Assembly (NCBI GenBank): GCA_016462625.1
Contig: JAEMSV010000013.1
Span: 1-56,642, forward strand
Length of the DNA: 56,642 bases
Direction: 5' to 3'
DNA from: Solirubrobacteraceae bacterium
GTDB taxonomy: Bacteria; Actinomycetota; Thermoleophilia; Solirubrobacterales; Solirubrobacteraceae
The notes under the pieces are model-generated. The model was not told the DNA's origin, did no database searches, and saw only the letters and a list, made by a program, of their open reading frames with translations. Below are positions 41,303 to 48,953 of the stretch, in pieces (within the stretch, counting starts at the first letter, position 1; every line of letters begins with the position of its first letter). Both the position numbers and the translations under genes were made by a program.

Positions 41303-42814
41303 TCAGTCGGCGTCGCCGCTGGCGGCGAACTTGACGATCGAGGTGTCGACGAGCCATTCGACCGGCGCTTTGTCGTCCGTGTACACGTCGCCGCCGGGCA
41401 GCCCCGGCGCCAGCCGCCGGGCGACGTCACGCGCCCGCGGCTGCAGGTCGACGGGAAGCCGCGGGATCACGGTGCGCAGCCGCGCCGCGGAGACGTCGCC
41501 GTCGGTCCCGATCAGCACCGTGTTCGTGTCCTCGGAGGGGTCGCGCGCCACGGTCCGGAACGCCTCGCCCACCGTCGCGGTAAGCACCTTCTCCAGCTCG
41601 TCGTCGCCCTCGGGGTGCCCCACGTTGATCAAGACCATCCCGCCCGGGTTCAACCGGTCGTGCACGAGCTCGAAGAATTCCCGGGTGGTCAGGTAGAAGG
41701 GGATGTACGGCTGCCGGTAGGCGTCGACGAAGATCGCGTCGTAGCGGTCATTCGTCCGGCGCAGGAACGGCCGCGCGTCGGCGGTGAACGTCCGCAGGTT
41801 CGGCCCGGCCAGGTCGAAGTACTCGCGCCCGATCTCGGTCAGCTCCCCGTCGATCTCCACACCGTCGACGTGCGTCTTGGGGAACAGCGTCCCGTACGCG
41901 CGCGCGGTGGTGCCGGCGGCGTTGCCGAGGATCGCGACGCTGCGCGGCGGCGTCTCGCGGATCGCGAACGGGACGATCAGGAAGTCGTCCCAGTAGTTGT
42001 CGGTGAGCACCGTGCCGGGCTTCCAGACCGAATGGATCGCCTGGCCCTCGTTGAGCTCCAGCCACCGCTCACCGCTGGGGCGCTCGACGACGCGCGCGTA
42101 CTGGTACTCGGTGTCGGCGTCGTAGATCACGCGCCCGGGACCGGCGTCGGCCTTCACGATCCCGACCGGCACCGCCATCAGCCCGGCGAGCACGACCGGC
42201 ACGACCACCCAGCGCGCCCGTGCGAGACCCACCACGGCGGTGACGGCGAGCATGATCGCGTAGACGAGGAAGGTCCGGCGGGTGCCGAGCAGCGGGATGA
42301 AGAGCAGCGCCGAGAGGAACGTGCCGGCGAGCGAGCCGACCGTCGACACGGCGTACAGCCGGCCCGCGACCGTGCCGGCCGTGCTCACGTCGTCGACGGC
42401 CAGCCGGATCGCGTACGGGGCGACCATGCCGAGGACGAGCACCGGGATGGCGACGAGCACGAGCACCGCGATCAGCGAGCCCGCGAACGCGCCGGCGGAG
42501 ATCGAATCCAGTGCCTCCACCGCCGCGTCGAGGAACGGCCCGGAGACGAACGGGACGACCCCCACGAGCACGCCGCCGACCAGGACGATCTTGTAGAGCC
42601 CCTCAGGGGTCGGATCGCGATCGGCTCGGCGGCCGCCGAGCCAGTATCCGATCGAGAGTGCGACGAGCACGACGCCGATCGTGTTGGCCCAGATGATCGT
42701 GGAGGCCCCGAAGTACGGAGCGAGCAGCCGCGCCGCGGCGATCTCGGCACCGAGCGTCGCAACGCCTACGACGCCGACGACGAGCTCCAGGGGAACGGAC
42801 GGGACGCGGCGCAC
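41303..42814 (-). CDS. Membrane-fused spermidine synthase-like methyltransferase-fold protein
   Basis: The 503-residue protein has about seven to eight N-terminal membrane segments (residues ~8-215) and a C-terminal spermidine-synthase-like Rossmann domain with WLELNEGQAIHSV, VAILGNAAGTTARAYG, VDGVEIDGELTEIGREYF and YDAIFVDAYRQPYIPFYLTT. The Asp/Glu for polyamine binding appear partly conserved (VEID, DAYR). Membrane fusions of this type are common in actinobacteria and their activity is uncertain. The start is placed at GTG 42812-42814 because TATCGT (minus strand, 42823-42828) lies 8 nt upstream; longer starts up to 42892 would run into the divergent AAA+ gene. Confidence 0.85.
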   Translation of the reverse strand: MRRVPSVPLELVVGVVGVATLGAEIAAARLLAPYFGASTIIWANTIGVVLVALSIGYWLGGRRADRDPTPEGLYKIVLVGGVLVGVVPFVSGPFLDAAVEALDSISAGAFAGSLIAVLVLVAIPVLVLGMVAPYAIRLAVDDVSTAGTVAGRLYAVSTVGSLAGTFLSALLFIPLLGTRRTFLVYAIMLAVTAVVGLARARWVVVPVVLAGLMAVPVGIVKADAGPGRVIYDADTEYQYARVVERPSGERWLELNEGQAIHSVWKPGTVLTDNYWDDFLIVPFAIRETPPRSVAILGNAAGTTARAYGTLFPKTHVDGVEIDGELTEIGREYFDLAGPNLRTFTADARPFLRRTNDRYDAIFVDAYRQPYIPFYLTTREFFELVHDRLNPGGMVLINVGHPEGDDELEKVLTATVGEAFRTVARDPSEDTNTVLIGTDGDVSAARLRTVIPRLPVDLQPRARDVARRLAPGLPGGDVYTDDKAPVEWLVDTSIVKFAASGDAD

Positions 42815-42884
42815 GGCGGGCAACGATAGGCGGCGAGCCCGTGCGGGGGTCAACACCCGGGCGCTCCGTGCCGATCTTGTCCGC

Positions 42885-43088
42885 ATGGACACCGCCCACT
42901 CGGTGCCGCCGCCCGGTCACGCGACCGCTCCGGCCCCGCTCGCCCAGCCTGTGGCGGCCGCGACCCCGTCGCCGGTCCATGACCTCAAGACGCTCGTCCT
43001 GTCCCGGCACGCAGCGGTCGCGCTCGAGACCGACGAGGAGGATCGCGCCCTCGCGCTCGTTGACGCCGTCGCTCGGATCTGCGGCTGA
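42885..43088 (+). CDS. N-terminal fragment of AAA+ ATPase, separated by frameshift
   Basis: The 67-residue frame ends in TGA at 43086-43088. Its C-terminal part, DLKTLVLSRHAAVALETDEEDRALALVDAVARICG, is the conserved start of Ycf46-like AAA+ ATPases, which normally continues directly into VFDWTVTRG. That continuation lies in the -1 frame from 43091. Reading the C of GGC twice (GGC, CTG, ACC, GTG) restores one protein. So this is the 5' part of the following gene, split by a one-base deletion, a sequencing error, or a recoding event. The first 25 residues are Pro/Ala-rich and may be a linker. ATG at 42885. Confidence 0.75.
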   Translation: MDTAHSVPPPGHATAPAPLAQPVAAATPSPVHDLKTLVLSRHAAVALETDEEDRALALVDAVARICG

Positions 43089-43090
43089 CC

Positions 43091-44452
43091 GTGTTTGACT
43101 GGACCGTAACCCGAGGGCTCGTCCGGCGCGGCCACGACCAGCCGCTGTACGAGTCCCGCCGGCCCGTCCCCGCATTGGCCGGAGCGGCGGAGCTCGACGT
43201 GGAGGCCATCTTCGTCTTTCGTGATCTGCGGTCGCACCTCGGTGAGGCCGAGACGTCCCGCGCGCTGCGCGACCTGCTCGCCACGCTCGAGCGCTCGCAC
43301 CGGGTCTCGACGGTCGTCGTCCTCGGGAGCCGGCCAGAGCTCCCGGCCGAGCTGCACGACCTCGTCGTGACCCTGCCACTCGGGCTGCCCACCGAGGTCG
43401 AGTACCGCACGACGCTCACGGCGGTGGCCGATTCGCTCGCCGCCGGCGGGCGCGCGACGGTGACCCTGACCCCGGACGACTACGCGCACCTCACGGGCGC
43501 GCTCCGGGGTCTCACGCTGAACCAGGCCCGCCAGGCCCTGGCCCGCGTCGCGATCGAGGACGGGCACCTCAATCGGGACGACCTTCCCCGCCTCGTCGAC
43601 CTCAAGGCCCAGGCGCTCCAGCAGGACGGCCTGCTCGAGTACTTCCCTGCCGCGGACAACGCGGCCGCCCTCGGCGGATTCGCGCGGCTGCGCACCTGGC
43701 TCGACCGCGCGAAGGTCGGCTTCAGCGCGGAGGCGCGCGAGATGAACCTGCCGGCCCCGAAGGGCGTCCTGCTCGTCGGGGTCCAGGGCTGCGGCAAGTC
43801 GCTGGCCGCGAAGTCGATCGCCCGGGCCTGGCAGATGCCCCTCCTGAAGCTGGACGCGGGACGCCTGTACGACAAGTACGTCGGGGAGACGGAGCGCAAC
43901 CTCCGCCGCGCGCTCGCGGTCGCGGAGTCCCTCGCGCCGTCGGTCCTGTGGATCGATGAGATCGAGAAGGCGCTGGCCTCCGGCAGCGGCGACGCCTCTG
44001 ACGGCGGCCTCTCCAAGCGGATGCTCGGGACGCTCCTGACCTGGATGGCCGAGCGGCAGTCCGAGGTCTTCCTCGTCGCCACCGCCAACGACGTCTTCTC
44101 GCTGCCCCCGGAGCTCCTGCGCAAGGGCCGGTTCGACGAGATCTTCTTCGTCGATCTCCCGACGGCCTCCGAGCGGAAGGAGATCCTGGCGATCCATCTG
44201 CGGATGCGCCGGCAGGATCCCGCGGGGCTCGACCTCGGCGCGCTGGTGGCGCAGACCGACGGGTTCAGCGGCGCGGAGCTCGAGCAGATCGTCGTCGGGG
44301 CGCTCCTCGGAGCGCTGCAGGCCGGGCAGGCGCTGGACGTCTCTGCCCTGACGCGTGAGGCGGCGGCGACCGTCCCGCTGTCGCGGTCGCGGGCCGAGGA
44401 CGTGCAGCGCCTCCGCGCGCTCGCGACCGAGCGGTTTGTCCCGGTGGCCTAG
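43091..44452 (+). CDS. AAA+ ATPase, Ycf46-like, main part
   Basis: This 453-residue frame holds the AAA+ core: Walker A GVQGCGKS near residue 230, Walker B with VLWIDEIEKA near 285, sensor 1 ATAND, and the arginine finger region LLRKGRFDEIF, followed by the lid helix DGFSGAELEQIV. The N-terminal domain (FRDLRSHLGEAETSRALRDLL, VVVLGSRPELPAEL) is typical of Ycf46-like ATPases. A GTG at 43091 can start it independently just 2 bp after the TGA of the preceding frame, so it could be made as a separate polypeptide by coupled translation. It ends in a shared CTAG with the opposite gerW gene. Confidence 0.88.
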   Translation: MFDWTVTRGLVRRGHDQPLYESRRPVPALAGAAELDVEAIFVFRDLRSHLGEAETSRALRDLLATLERSHRVSTVVVLGSRPELPAELHDLVVTLPLGLPTEVEYRTTLTAVADSLAAGGRATVTLTPDDYAHLTGALRGLTLNQARQALARVAIEDGHLNRDDLPRLVDLKAQALQQDGLLEYFPAADNAAALGGFARLRTWLDRAKVGFSAEAREMNLPAPKGVLLVGVQGCGKSLAAKSIARAWQMPLLKLDAGRLYDKYVGETERNLRRALAVAESLAPSVLWIDEIEKALASGSGDASDGGLSKRMLGTLLTWMAERQSEVFLVATANDVFSLPPELLRKGRFDEIFFVDLPTASERKEILAIHLRMRRQDPAGLDLGALVAQTDGFSGAELEQIVVGALLGALQAGQALDVSALTREAAATVPLSRSRAEDVQRLRALATERFVPVA

Positions 44453-44934
44453 GAGCGCAGGAGGTTGCGCAGCGCGGCGGCGGCGGTGAGCACACCGGCC
44501 GCCGTGACCGCCAGTGCCTGGATACGTCGCAGGCCCTGGTCGGCGTCGGTGATCTCGCGGAACCGGGAGCCGTCGGGGCCGACCTCGATGTAGCCGATCG
44601 GCGACGCCTGCAGGGCCCCGCCACCGCCGCTCCCGGTCTCGTCGGTGCCCTCCGGACCCTGGCCCCAGCCCCCGGCGAGCCGGACGCGCGCGACGGGGAT
44701 CACCGTGACGTCACCGCCCTGGACGGGCTTGCCGTAGCAGAGGCGCGCGCCGCTGATCCGATCGAGCAGGCGGCGCGGTGCGAGCCCGCCCGCCTCCGCG
44801 AAGTGGGCGGCGTCCTCGACGGGCGAGGCGTCGATGACGGGCACATCCGGCGTCGCGTCCACCGCGACGCCGCGCTTCTTCTTGTCCTTCTTGGTCGTGC
44901 CGGCGTCGGGGTCCTTCTTCTTGCCCTTCGCCAT
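44449..44934 (-). CDS. GerW/YtfJ family protein
   Basis: The 161-residue protein has a very basic N-terminus (KGKKKDPDAGTTKKDKKKRG), then the GerW core: LLDRISGARLCYGKPVQGGDVTVIPVARVRLAGGWGQG, a Gly-rich loop (GSGGGGALQASPIGYIEVGPDG) and a C-terminal hydrophobic helix (ALAVTAAGVLTAAAALRNLL). In Bacillus the family member YtfJ/GerW is linked to spores and germination. Outside spore formers its role is unknown, and there is no other sign of sporulation here. It follows rubredoxin by 6 bp, so the two form an operon. Its stop shares CTAG with the AAA+ gene. Confidence 0.85.
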   Translation of the reverse strand: MAKGKKKDPDAGTTKKDKKKRGVAVDATPDVPVIDASPVEDAAHFAEAGGLAPRRLLDRISGARLCYGKPVQGGDVTVIPVARVRLAGGWGQGPEGTDETGSGGGGALQASPIGYIEVGPDGSRFREITDADQGLRRIQALAVTAAGVLTAAAALRNLLRS

Positions 44935-44940
44935 GAACGA

Positions 44941-45108
44941 TCAGTCCTCGTAGGGCGTGAAGTCGCGCTTGCGCGCGCCGCACACCGGGCAGAACCAGGT
45001 GTCGGGGATGTCCTCGAAAGCCGTGCCCGAGGGGATGCCACCATCCGGGTCGCCCTCGGCGGGGTCGTAGATGTACCCGCAGGCCTCGCAGATCCAACGC
45101 TGTTCCAT
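44941..45108 (-). CDS. Rubredoxin
   Basis: The 55-residue protein is a complete rubredoxin, a one-iron electron carrier. The four Cys ligands are in [10 protein letters not shown] and FCPVCGARK, with the usual [19 protein letters not shown] between them. The ATG at 45106-45108 gives the normal length. Rubredoxins often serve alkane hydroxylases or oxidative-stress reductases; no such partner is adjacent, though P450 and BVMO genes lie elsewhere in the window. It is first in a short operon with the GerW-like gene. Confidence 0.95.
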   Translation of the reverse strand: MEQRWICEACGYIYDPAEGDPDGGIPSGTAFEDIPDTWFCPVCGARKRDFTPYED

Positions 45109-45205
45109 GGCCGAGAGCCTAGAGATCGCGCGCGCCGCACGACGACTGGCCAGTCGGCCAGGAATCGGCGCACCGCGTCTTCCCGGCCGACTACCGTAGG
45201 CGCGG

Positions 45206-45838
45206 ATGGCTGTCTCGGAATCAGAACCCGGCCAGGAACTGGCGGGCGACAACGTCGCCCCTGCCCGGCAGGCCGCATCGATCGTGCTGCTCCGTGGCGG
45301 CGATGACACCCTCGAGCTGCTCCTGGTGCAGCGCACCCCGAAGGCCCGCTTCATGGGCGGGGTGTGGGTCTTCCCCGGTGGCGCCGTTGACGCCCACGAG
45401 GGCGAGGGCGACGCCTCCCACCGCATCGCGGCGGTCCGCGAGCTCGAGGAGGAGGCGGCGGTCGGCGGCATCGCCCCCGAGGCCCTCGTGAAGTACAGCC
45501 AGTGGATCACGCCCGAGCAGGTCGCGATCCGGTTCGACACGCACTTCTTCCTGGCCGAGACCCCCGACGGCGCCGAGCCGAAGATCGATGGCGAGGAGTG
45601 CGTCGACCTCGGGTGGTTCACCCCCGCAGACGCCCTGCGCGCCGGGGAGTCGGGAGAGATCGCCCTCGTCTTCCCCACGATCAAGCACCTCGAGCAGTTC
45701 GCGACGTTCCCGACCGCAGCCGCGCTGCTCGCCCACGCGCGTGCGCACGACGTGGTCCCGGTGCTGCCCAAGGTCGTCATGAGCGGCGAGACCGCGCGGG
45801 TCCTGCTGCCGGGCGAGCCCGGCTACGACGAGCACTGA
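45206..45838 (+). CDS. Nudix hydrolase
   Basis: The 210-residue protein has a Nudix fold with [31 protein letters not shown] (residues ~58-88). The REx2EE catalytic core (RELEEE) is intact, and the first half of the box carries an insertion, as in NUDT7/NUDT19-like CoA diphosphatases. [11 protein letters not shown] before it is also typical of that group. CoA or acyl-CoA cleavage would fit the lipid setting but is not proven. Start: TACCGT (45192-45197) lies 8 nt before the ATG. Stop is 2 bp from the opposite DUF gene. Confidence 0.88.
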   Translation: MAVSESEPGQELAGDNVAPARQAASIVLLRGGDDTLELLLVQRTPKARFMGGVWVFPGGAVDAHEGEGDASHRIAAVRELEEEAAVGGIAPEALVKYSQWITPEQVAIRFDTHFFLAETPDGAEPKIDGEECVDLGWFTPADALRAGESGEIALVFPTIKHLEQFATFPTAAALLAHARAHDVVPVLPKVVMSGETARVLLPGEPGYDEH

Positions 45839-45840
45839 AG

Positions 45841-47193
45841 TCAGCACCGCAGCGCCGAGCGGGCCTGGTCCCGGGCGAGGTTGAAGCCGGCCAGCCCGTC
45901 GTCGGCCGGCGGGCAGTCCACCCCGATCTCGTTGCGCAGGGCCCGCGGCGCAGCCGCCAGCGTCGGTGCCGCATCGGCGCTCAGCTGGTCGAGGTACCAC
46001 GCGTCGACGTTCCCGGTGCGCTCCCACCTGTCGATGTTCCGCTCGGCGATGCGCCGGTCGGGATCGGCGATCGTCACGGCAATCGCGGTCAGTCCCATGA
46101 GTACGACGACGGCCCGGGGCAGCCAGCCGCCGCGCCGGATGGCGACGCCGACGGCCGCGAGCGCGACGACCCCGCCCAGCAGTGCGCAGAGGGTTGCGGC
46201 CTGCACCCGCAGGCGAGTGGCCCCGAACGCGTCGACGTAGACGTCGAGGCGGTGCAGCGCCGACGCGACGATCACGAGCGTCAGCGCGCACAGGACCAGC
46301 AGGAGCACGCGACGGACCGGCTCGCTGCCACCGGGGGCAGCCGTCCAGCGGCTGGCCGCGACGAGCACGCCGAGCACCAGCGCCGTGACGACCACGAGCT
46401 GGCCGAACCCCTGGTGGGCGTACTCGGCGTACGTCAGCCCGGCCGTGTCGAGCACGTGCCCGCGCCCGCCGAACAGGACGACGATCTGCACCGCGACGAA
46501 CGCGCCGAACAGCAGCACCAGGCCGCCGAGCGCCGGCACCCACTCGATCGGACCGAGCTGCCGCCCGGCCGCGCGCTCGGTGTCCGCCGGCTGCCAGTGG
46601 GCCGTCCGGACCAGGCTGCCGATGATCGCGGCGAACGCGACCGCCAGCAGCACGCGGACGGGCAGGATCCCGATGTCCGGCGGCTCAGGCAGCGCGGACT
46701 CGGCGAGCTGCGCGAACGCCCCGTCGGCCGACACGAAGAGCGCGCCGAACACGGCCAGCAGCGTGGCCGCCAGCGCGCCGCCGCGCAGCGCGGGACCGAA
46801 GCGCGAGGGCGCGTGCCGCGGCAGGAGCGCTCCGATGTCCCGACCCGCGAGGGCGAGCCCGGCCGGCAGCTCGCGCAGCGCGACCAGCGGAGCCAGAACC
46901 ACCGCCGGCACGGAGGTCCCCCGGACGGCGGCGACCACCACGCACAGCCAGGCAACGACGAGATCGAAGGCGACGACCCAGCCCGCATCACGCAGCAGCG
47001 GCGCCAGCGCGAGCAGGACGGCGCAGGCGACGAGCAGCCAGCGATCCCAGGACGCGCGCCCGCGCCACAGCACGAGCAGGACCCCGATGACGCCGAGCCC
47101 GGTCAGCGCGAGGGCGAGGCCCATCGGCGCCCCGGCGACGCCGAAGGCGGCGACCAGGACGACCAGGAGGGTGGCGACGCCGACGCGCCTCAT
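45841..47193 (-). CDS. Polytopic membrane protein, DUF4153/DUF4173-like
   Basis: The 450-residue protein has about ten to eleven hydrophobic segments and the TYAEYAHQGFGQLVVVTALVLG block seen in DUF4153/DUF4173 proteins. A soluble C-terminal tail of about 80 residues (ERNIDRWERTGNVDAWYLDQLSADA, NEIGVDCPPADDGLAGFNLARDQ) is probably outside the membrane and holds two Cys. The ATG at 47191-47193 overlaps the histidine kinase stop in an ATGA, so it is the third gene of a two-component operon. That suggests it is an effector or accessory sensor of that system. Function unknown. Confidence 0.85.
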   Translation of the reverse strand: MRRVGVATLLVVLVAAFGVAGAPMGLALALTGLGVIGVLLVLWRGRASWDRWLLVACAVLLALAPLLRDAGWVVAFDLVVAWLCVVVAAVRGTSVPAVVLAPLVALRELPAGLALAGRDIGALLPRHAPSRFGPALRGGALAATLLAVFGALFVSADGAFAQLAESALPEPPDIGILPVRVLLAVAFAAIIGSLVRTAHWQPADTERAAGRQLGPIEWVPALGGLVLLFGAFVAVQIVVLFGGRGHVLDTAGLTYAEYAHQGFGQLVVVTALVLGVLVAASRWTAAPGGSEPVRRVLLLVLCALTLVIVASALHRLDVYVDAFGATRLRVQAATLCALLGGVVALAAVGVAIRRGGWLPRAVVVLMGLTAIAVTIADPDRRIAERNIDRWERTGNVDAWYLDQLSADAAPTLAAAPRALRNEIGVDCPPADDGLAGFNLARDQARSALRC

Positions 47194-48170
47194 GCTGGGA
47201 GCTCCACGACCATGCGGCACCCGCGCGGGCCGGAGGTCTCGGCGCGGATCGCCCCGCCGTGCAGCTCCACGATCCAGCGGGCGATCGCGAGGCCGAGGCC
47301 CGCGCCGCCGCCGGTCCGGGCCGCGTCGAGCTGATGGAAGCGCTCGAAGACCCGCTCGCGGTCGGCCGCGGGAATGCCGGGCCCGTCATCGGTGACGGCC
47401 AGCTCGACGACATCGCCGTCCCGCCGTGCGGACAGCACGACGCGGCCATGGTCCGAAGCGTGGCGCACCGCGTTCTCGGTGAGGTTCGCCAGGACCTGGT
47501 GCACGCGGTCGGCGTCGCCGCGGACCCGCAGGTCCGCCGGCTGAACGGCGATCTCCACCTGGGTGCCGGCAGGCGCTGTGAGCAGCGCCTCCTCGCGCAC
47601 CCGCGACAGCAGGTCCCCGGCGCCGAGCTCGGTGACGTGCAAGGGCACCCCCTGGGATTCGAGCCGCGACAGGTCGAGCAGCTGCTCGACGAGCCGGGTG
47701 AGGCGCTGGACCTGGGCGTGGAGCGCCTCGGCGTCGAGGGGCTGCACGCCGTCGAGGTCGTTCTCCAGCGCGGCCTGCAGGCCTGCGAGCGGCGTACGCA
47801 GTTCGTGCGCGACGTTGGCGACGAGCTCGCGGCGCACACGATCGGTCGCCTCGAGCTCGGTGCTCATCGTGTTGAACGCCTGCGCGAGCCTGCCGACCTC
47901 GTCACGCCCGTGGACGGCGACCTGCTGGCCGTGCTCGCCGCGCGCCATCGCCTCGGCGGCCCCCGCCATCTCGCGCAGCGGCGCGGTCAGTCCACGGGCG
48001 ATCACCTGCACGACGATGAGCGCGAGCACCACCGCCGGGATGACGCCCCAGCGCAGCCGGAGGCCGAGCTCGGCCAGGATCAGCATCGAGACGACGGTCA
48101 CGCCGATCGCGACGACGATCACGAAGCCGAGCTTCAGCTTGATCGACGGCAGACGGTCCAACGGCCTCAT
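47190..48170 (-). CDS. Sensor histidine kinase
   Basis: The 326-residue kinase has two membrane segments (residues ~14-34 and ~41-59) separated by only a few residues, so there is almost no external sensor loop. A HAMP region follows (TAPLREMAGAAEAMARGEHG). The phospho-accepting His122 is in NVAHELRTPL. The ATPase domain has NLTENAVRHA (N box), DDGPGIP (G1) and GGAGLGLAIARWIVELHGG (G2). Minimal-loop kinases usually sense within the membrane or through a partner, and the coupled polytopic gene downstream is a candidate partner. The ATG overlaps the response regulator stop in ATGA. Confidence 0.93.
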   Translation of the reverse strand: MRPLDRLPSIKLKLGFVIVVAIGVTVVSMLILAELGLRLRWGVIPAVVLALIVVQVIARGLTAPLREMAGAAEAMARGEHGQQVAVHGRDEVGRLAQAFNTMSTELEATDRVRRELVANVAHELRTPLAGLQAALENDLDGVQPLDAEALHAQVQRLTRLVEQLLDLSRLESQGVPLHVTELGAGDLLSRVREEALLTAPAGTQVEIAVQPADLRVRGDADRVHQVLANLTENAVRHASDHGRVVLSARRDGDVVELAVTDDGPGIPAADRERVFERFHQLDAARTGGGAGLGLAIARWIVELHGGAIRAETSGPRGCRMVVELPA

Positions 48171-48838
48171 GACGCCACACCGAGCGCGTAGCCGACCCCG
48201 TGCACGGTCCGCACGACATCGGTGCCGAGCTTGCGCCGGAGCGCCGCGACGTGCGAATCGACGGTCCGTGGCCCAGTGCCGTCGGCGTAGCCCCAGACCT
48301 CTTCGAGCAACCCTTCGCGCGAGCACACCCGACCACGCTCGCCCAGCAGGTGGACGAGCAGGTCGAACTCGGTCCGGGTCAGCGTGATCTCCGATCCCGC
48401 CCGCCGGACGCGCCGTGCGGCCGTGTCGATCTCGACGTCTCCGAGCCGCACGGTCTCTTCGACGTGCTCGCGGGTGCGCTCGGTGCGCCGGAGAATCGCG
48501 TGGACGCGGGCGACGAGCTCCCGCGGGCTGAACGGCTTCGTCACGTAGTCGTCGGCGCCGAGCCCCAACCCGACGAGCAGGTCGGTCTCCGAATCACGGG
48601 CCGTGAGCATCAGCACGGGGACGTGCCGGGCGATCTGGATCCGCCGGCAGACCTCCCACCCGTCGAACCCCGGGAGCATGACGTCCAAGACGACGAGGTC
48701 CGGCGCGACCCGCTCGCAGGCGAGAACCCCGCTGGGCCCGTCGGCCGCGAGCTCCACCGCGAAGCCCTCCGCACGCAGGCGCGCCGCCACCGCATCCGCG
48801 ATCAATTCGTCGTCTTCGACCACCAGAATCGTCCGCAT
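48167..48838 (-). CDS. OmpR/PhoB family response regulator
   Basis: The 223-residue regulator has a receiver domain with the acidic pair EDDE (residues 8-11), the phospho-acceptor Asp52 (VVLDVMLPGFDGW), a Thr/Lys switch (MLTARD and VTKPFSP), and a winged-helix DNA-binding domain (LTRTEFDLLVHLLGERGRVCSREGLLEEVWG, TVDSHVAALRRKLG). The start is placed at ATG 48836-48838 because TACGCT (minus strand, 48846-48851) lies 7 nt before it; GTG at 48854-48856 is less likely. It is first in a three-gene operon (regulator, kinase, DUF membrane protein) joined by two ATGA overlaps. Confidence 0.95.
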   Translation of the reverse strand: MRTILVVEDDELIADAVAARLRAEGFAVELAADGPSGVLACERVAPDLVVLDVMLPGFDGWEVCRRIQIARHVPVLMLTARDSETDLLVGLGLGADDYVTKPFSPRELVARVHAILRRTERTREHVEETVRLGDVEIDTAARRVRRAGSEITLTRTEFDLLVHLLGERGRVCSREGLLEEVWGYADGTGPRTVDSHVAALRRKLGTDVVRTVHGVGYALGVAS

Positions 48839-48953
48839 TGGCGAGAGCGTAGACACGCCTCATCCAGATCCGGTGCGGTGGATGTGGAGATTCTGTGGAG
48901 AAAGACCGCGACTTCCGTTTGGGCAGCCAGTTAACCTTCCTGGAGCGATCATT

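Noticed and set aside
43080..43095. Programmed -1 frameshift in the AAA+ gene
   Set aside because: No X-XXY-YYZ heptamer or downstream pseudoknot is evident at GGCTGACC; a mutation, sequencing error or separate re-initiation is more likely.
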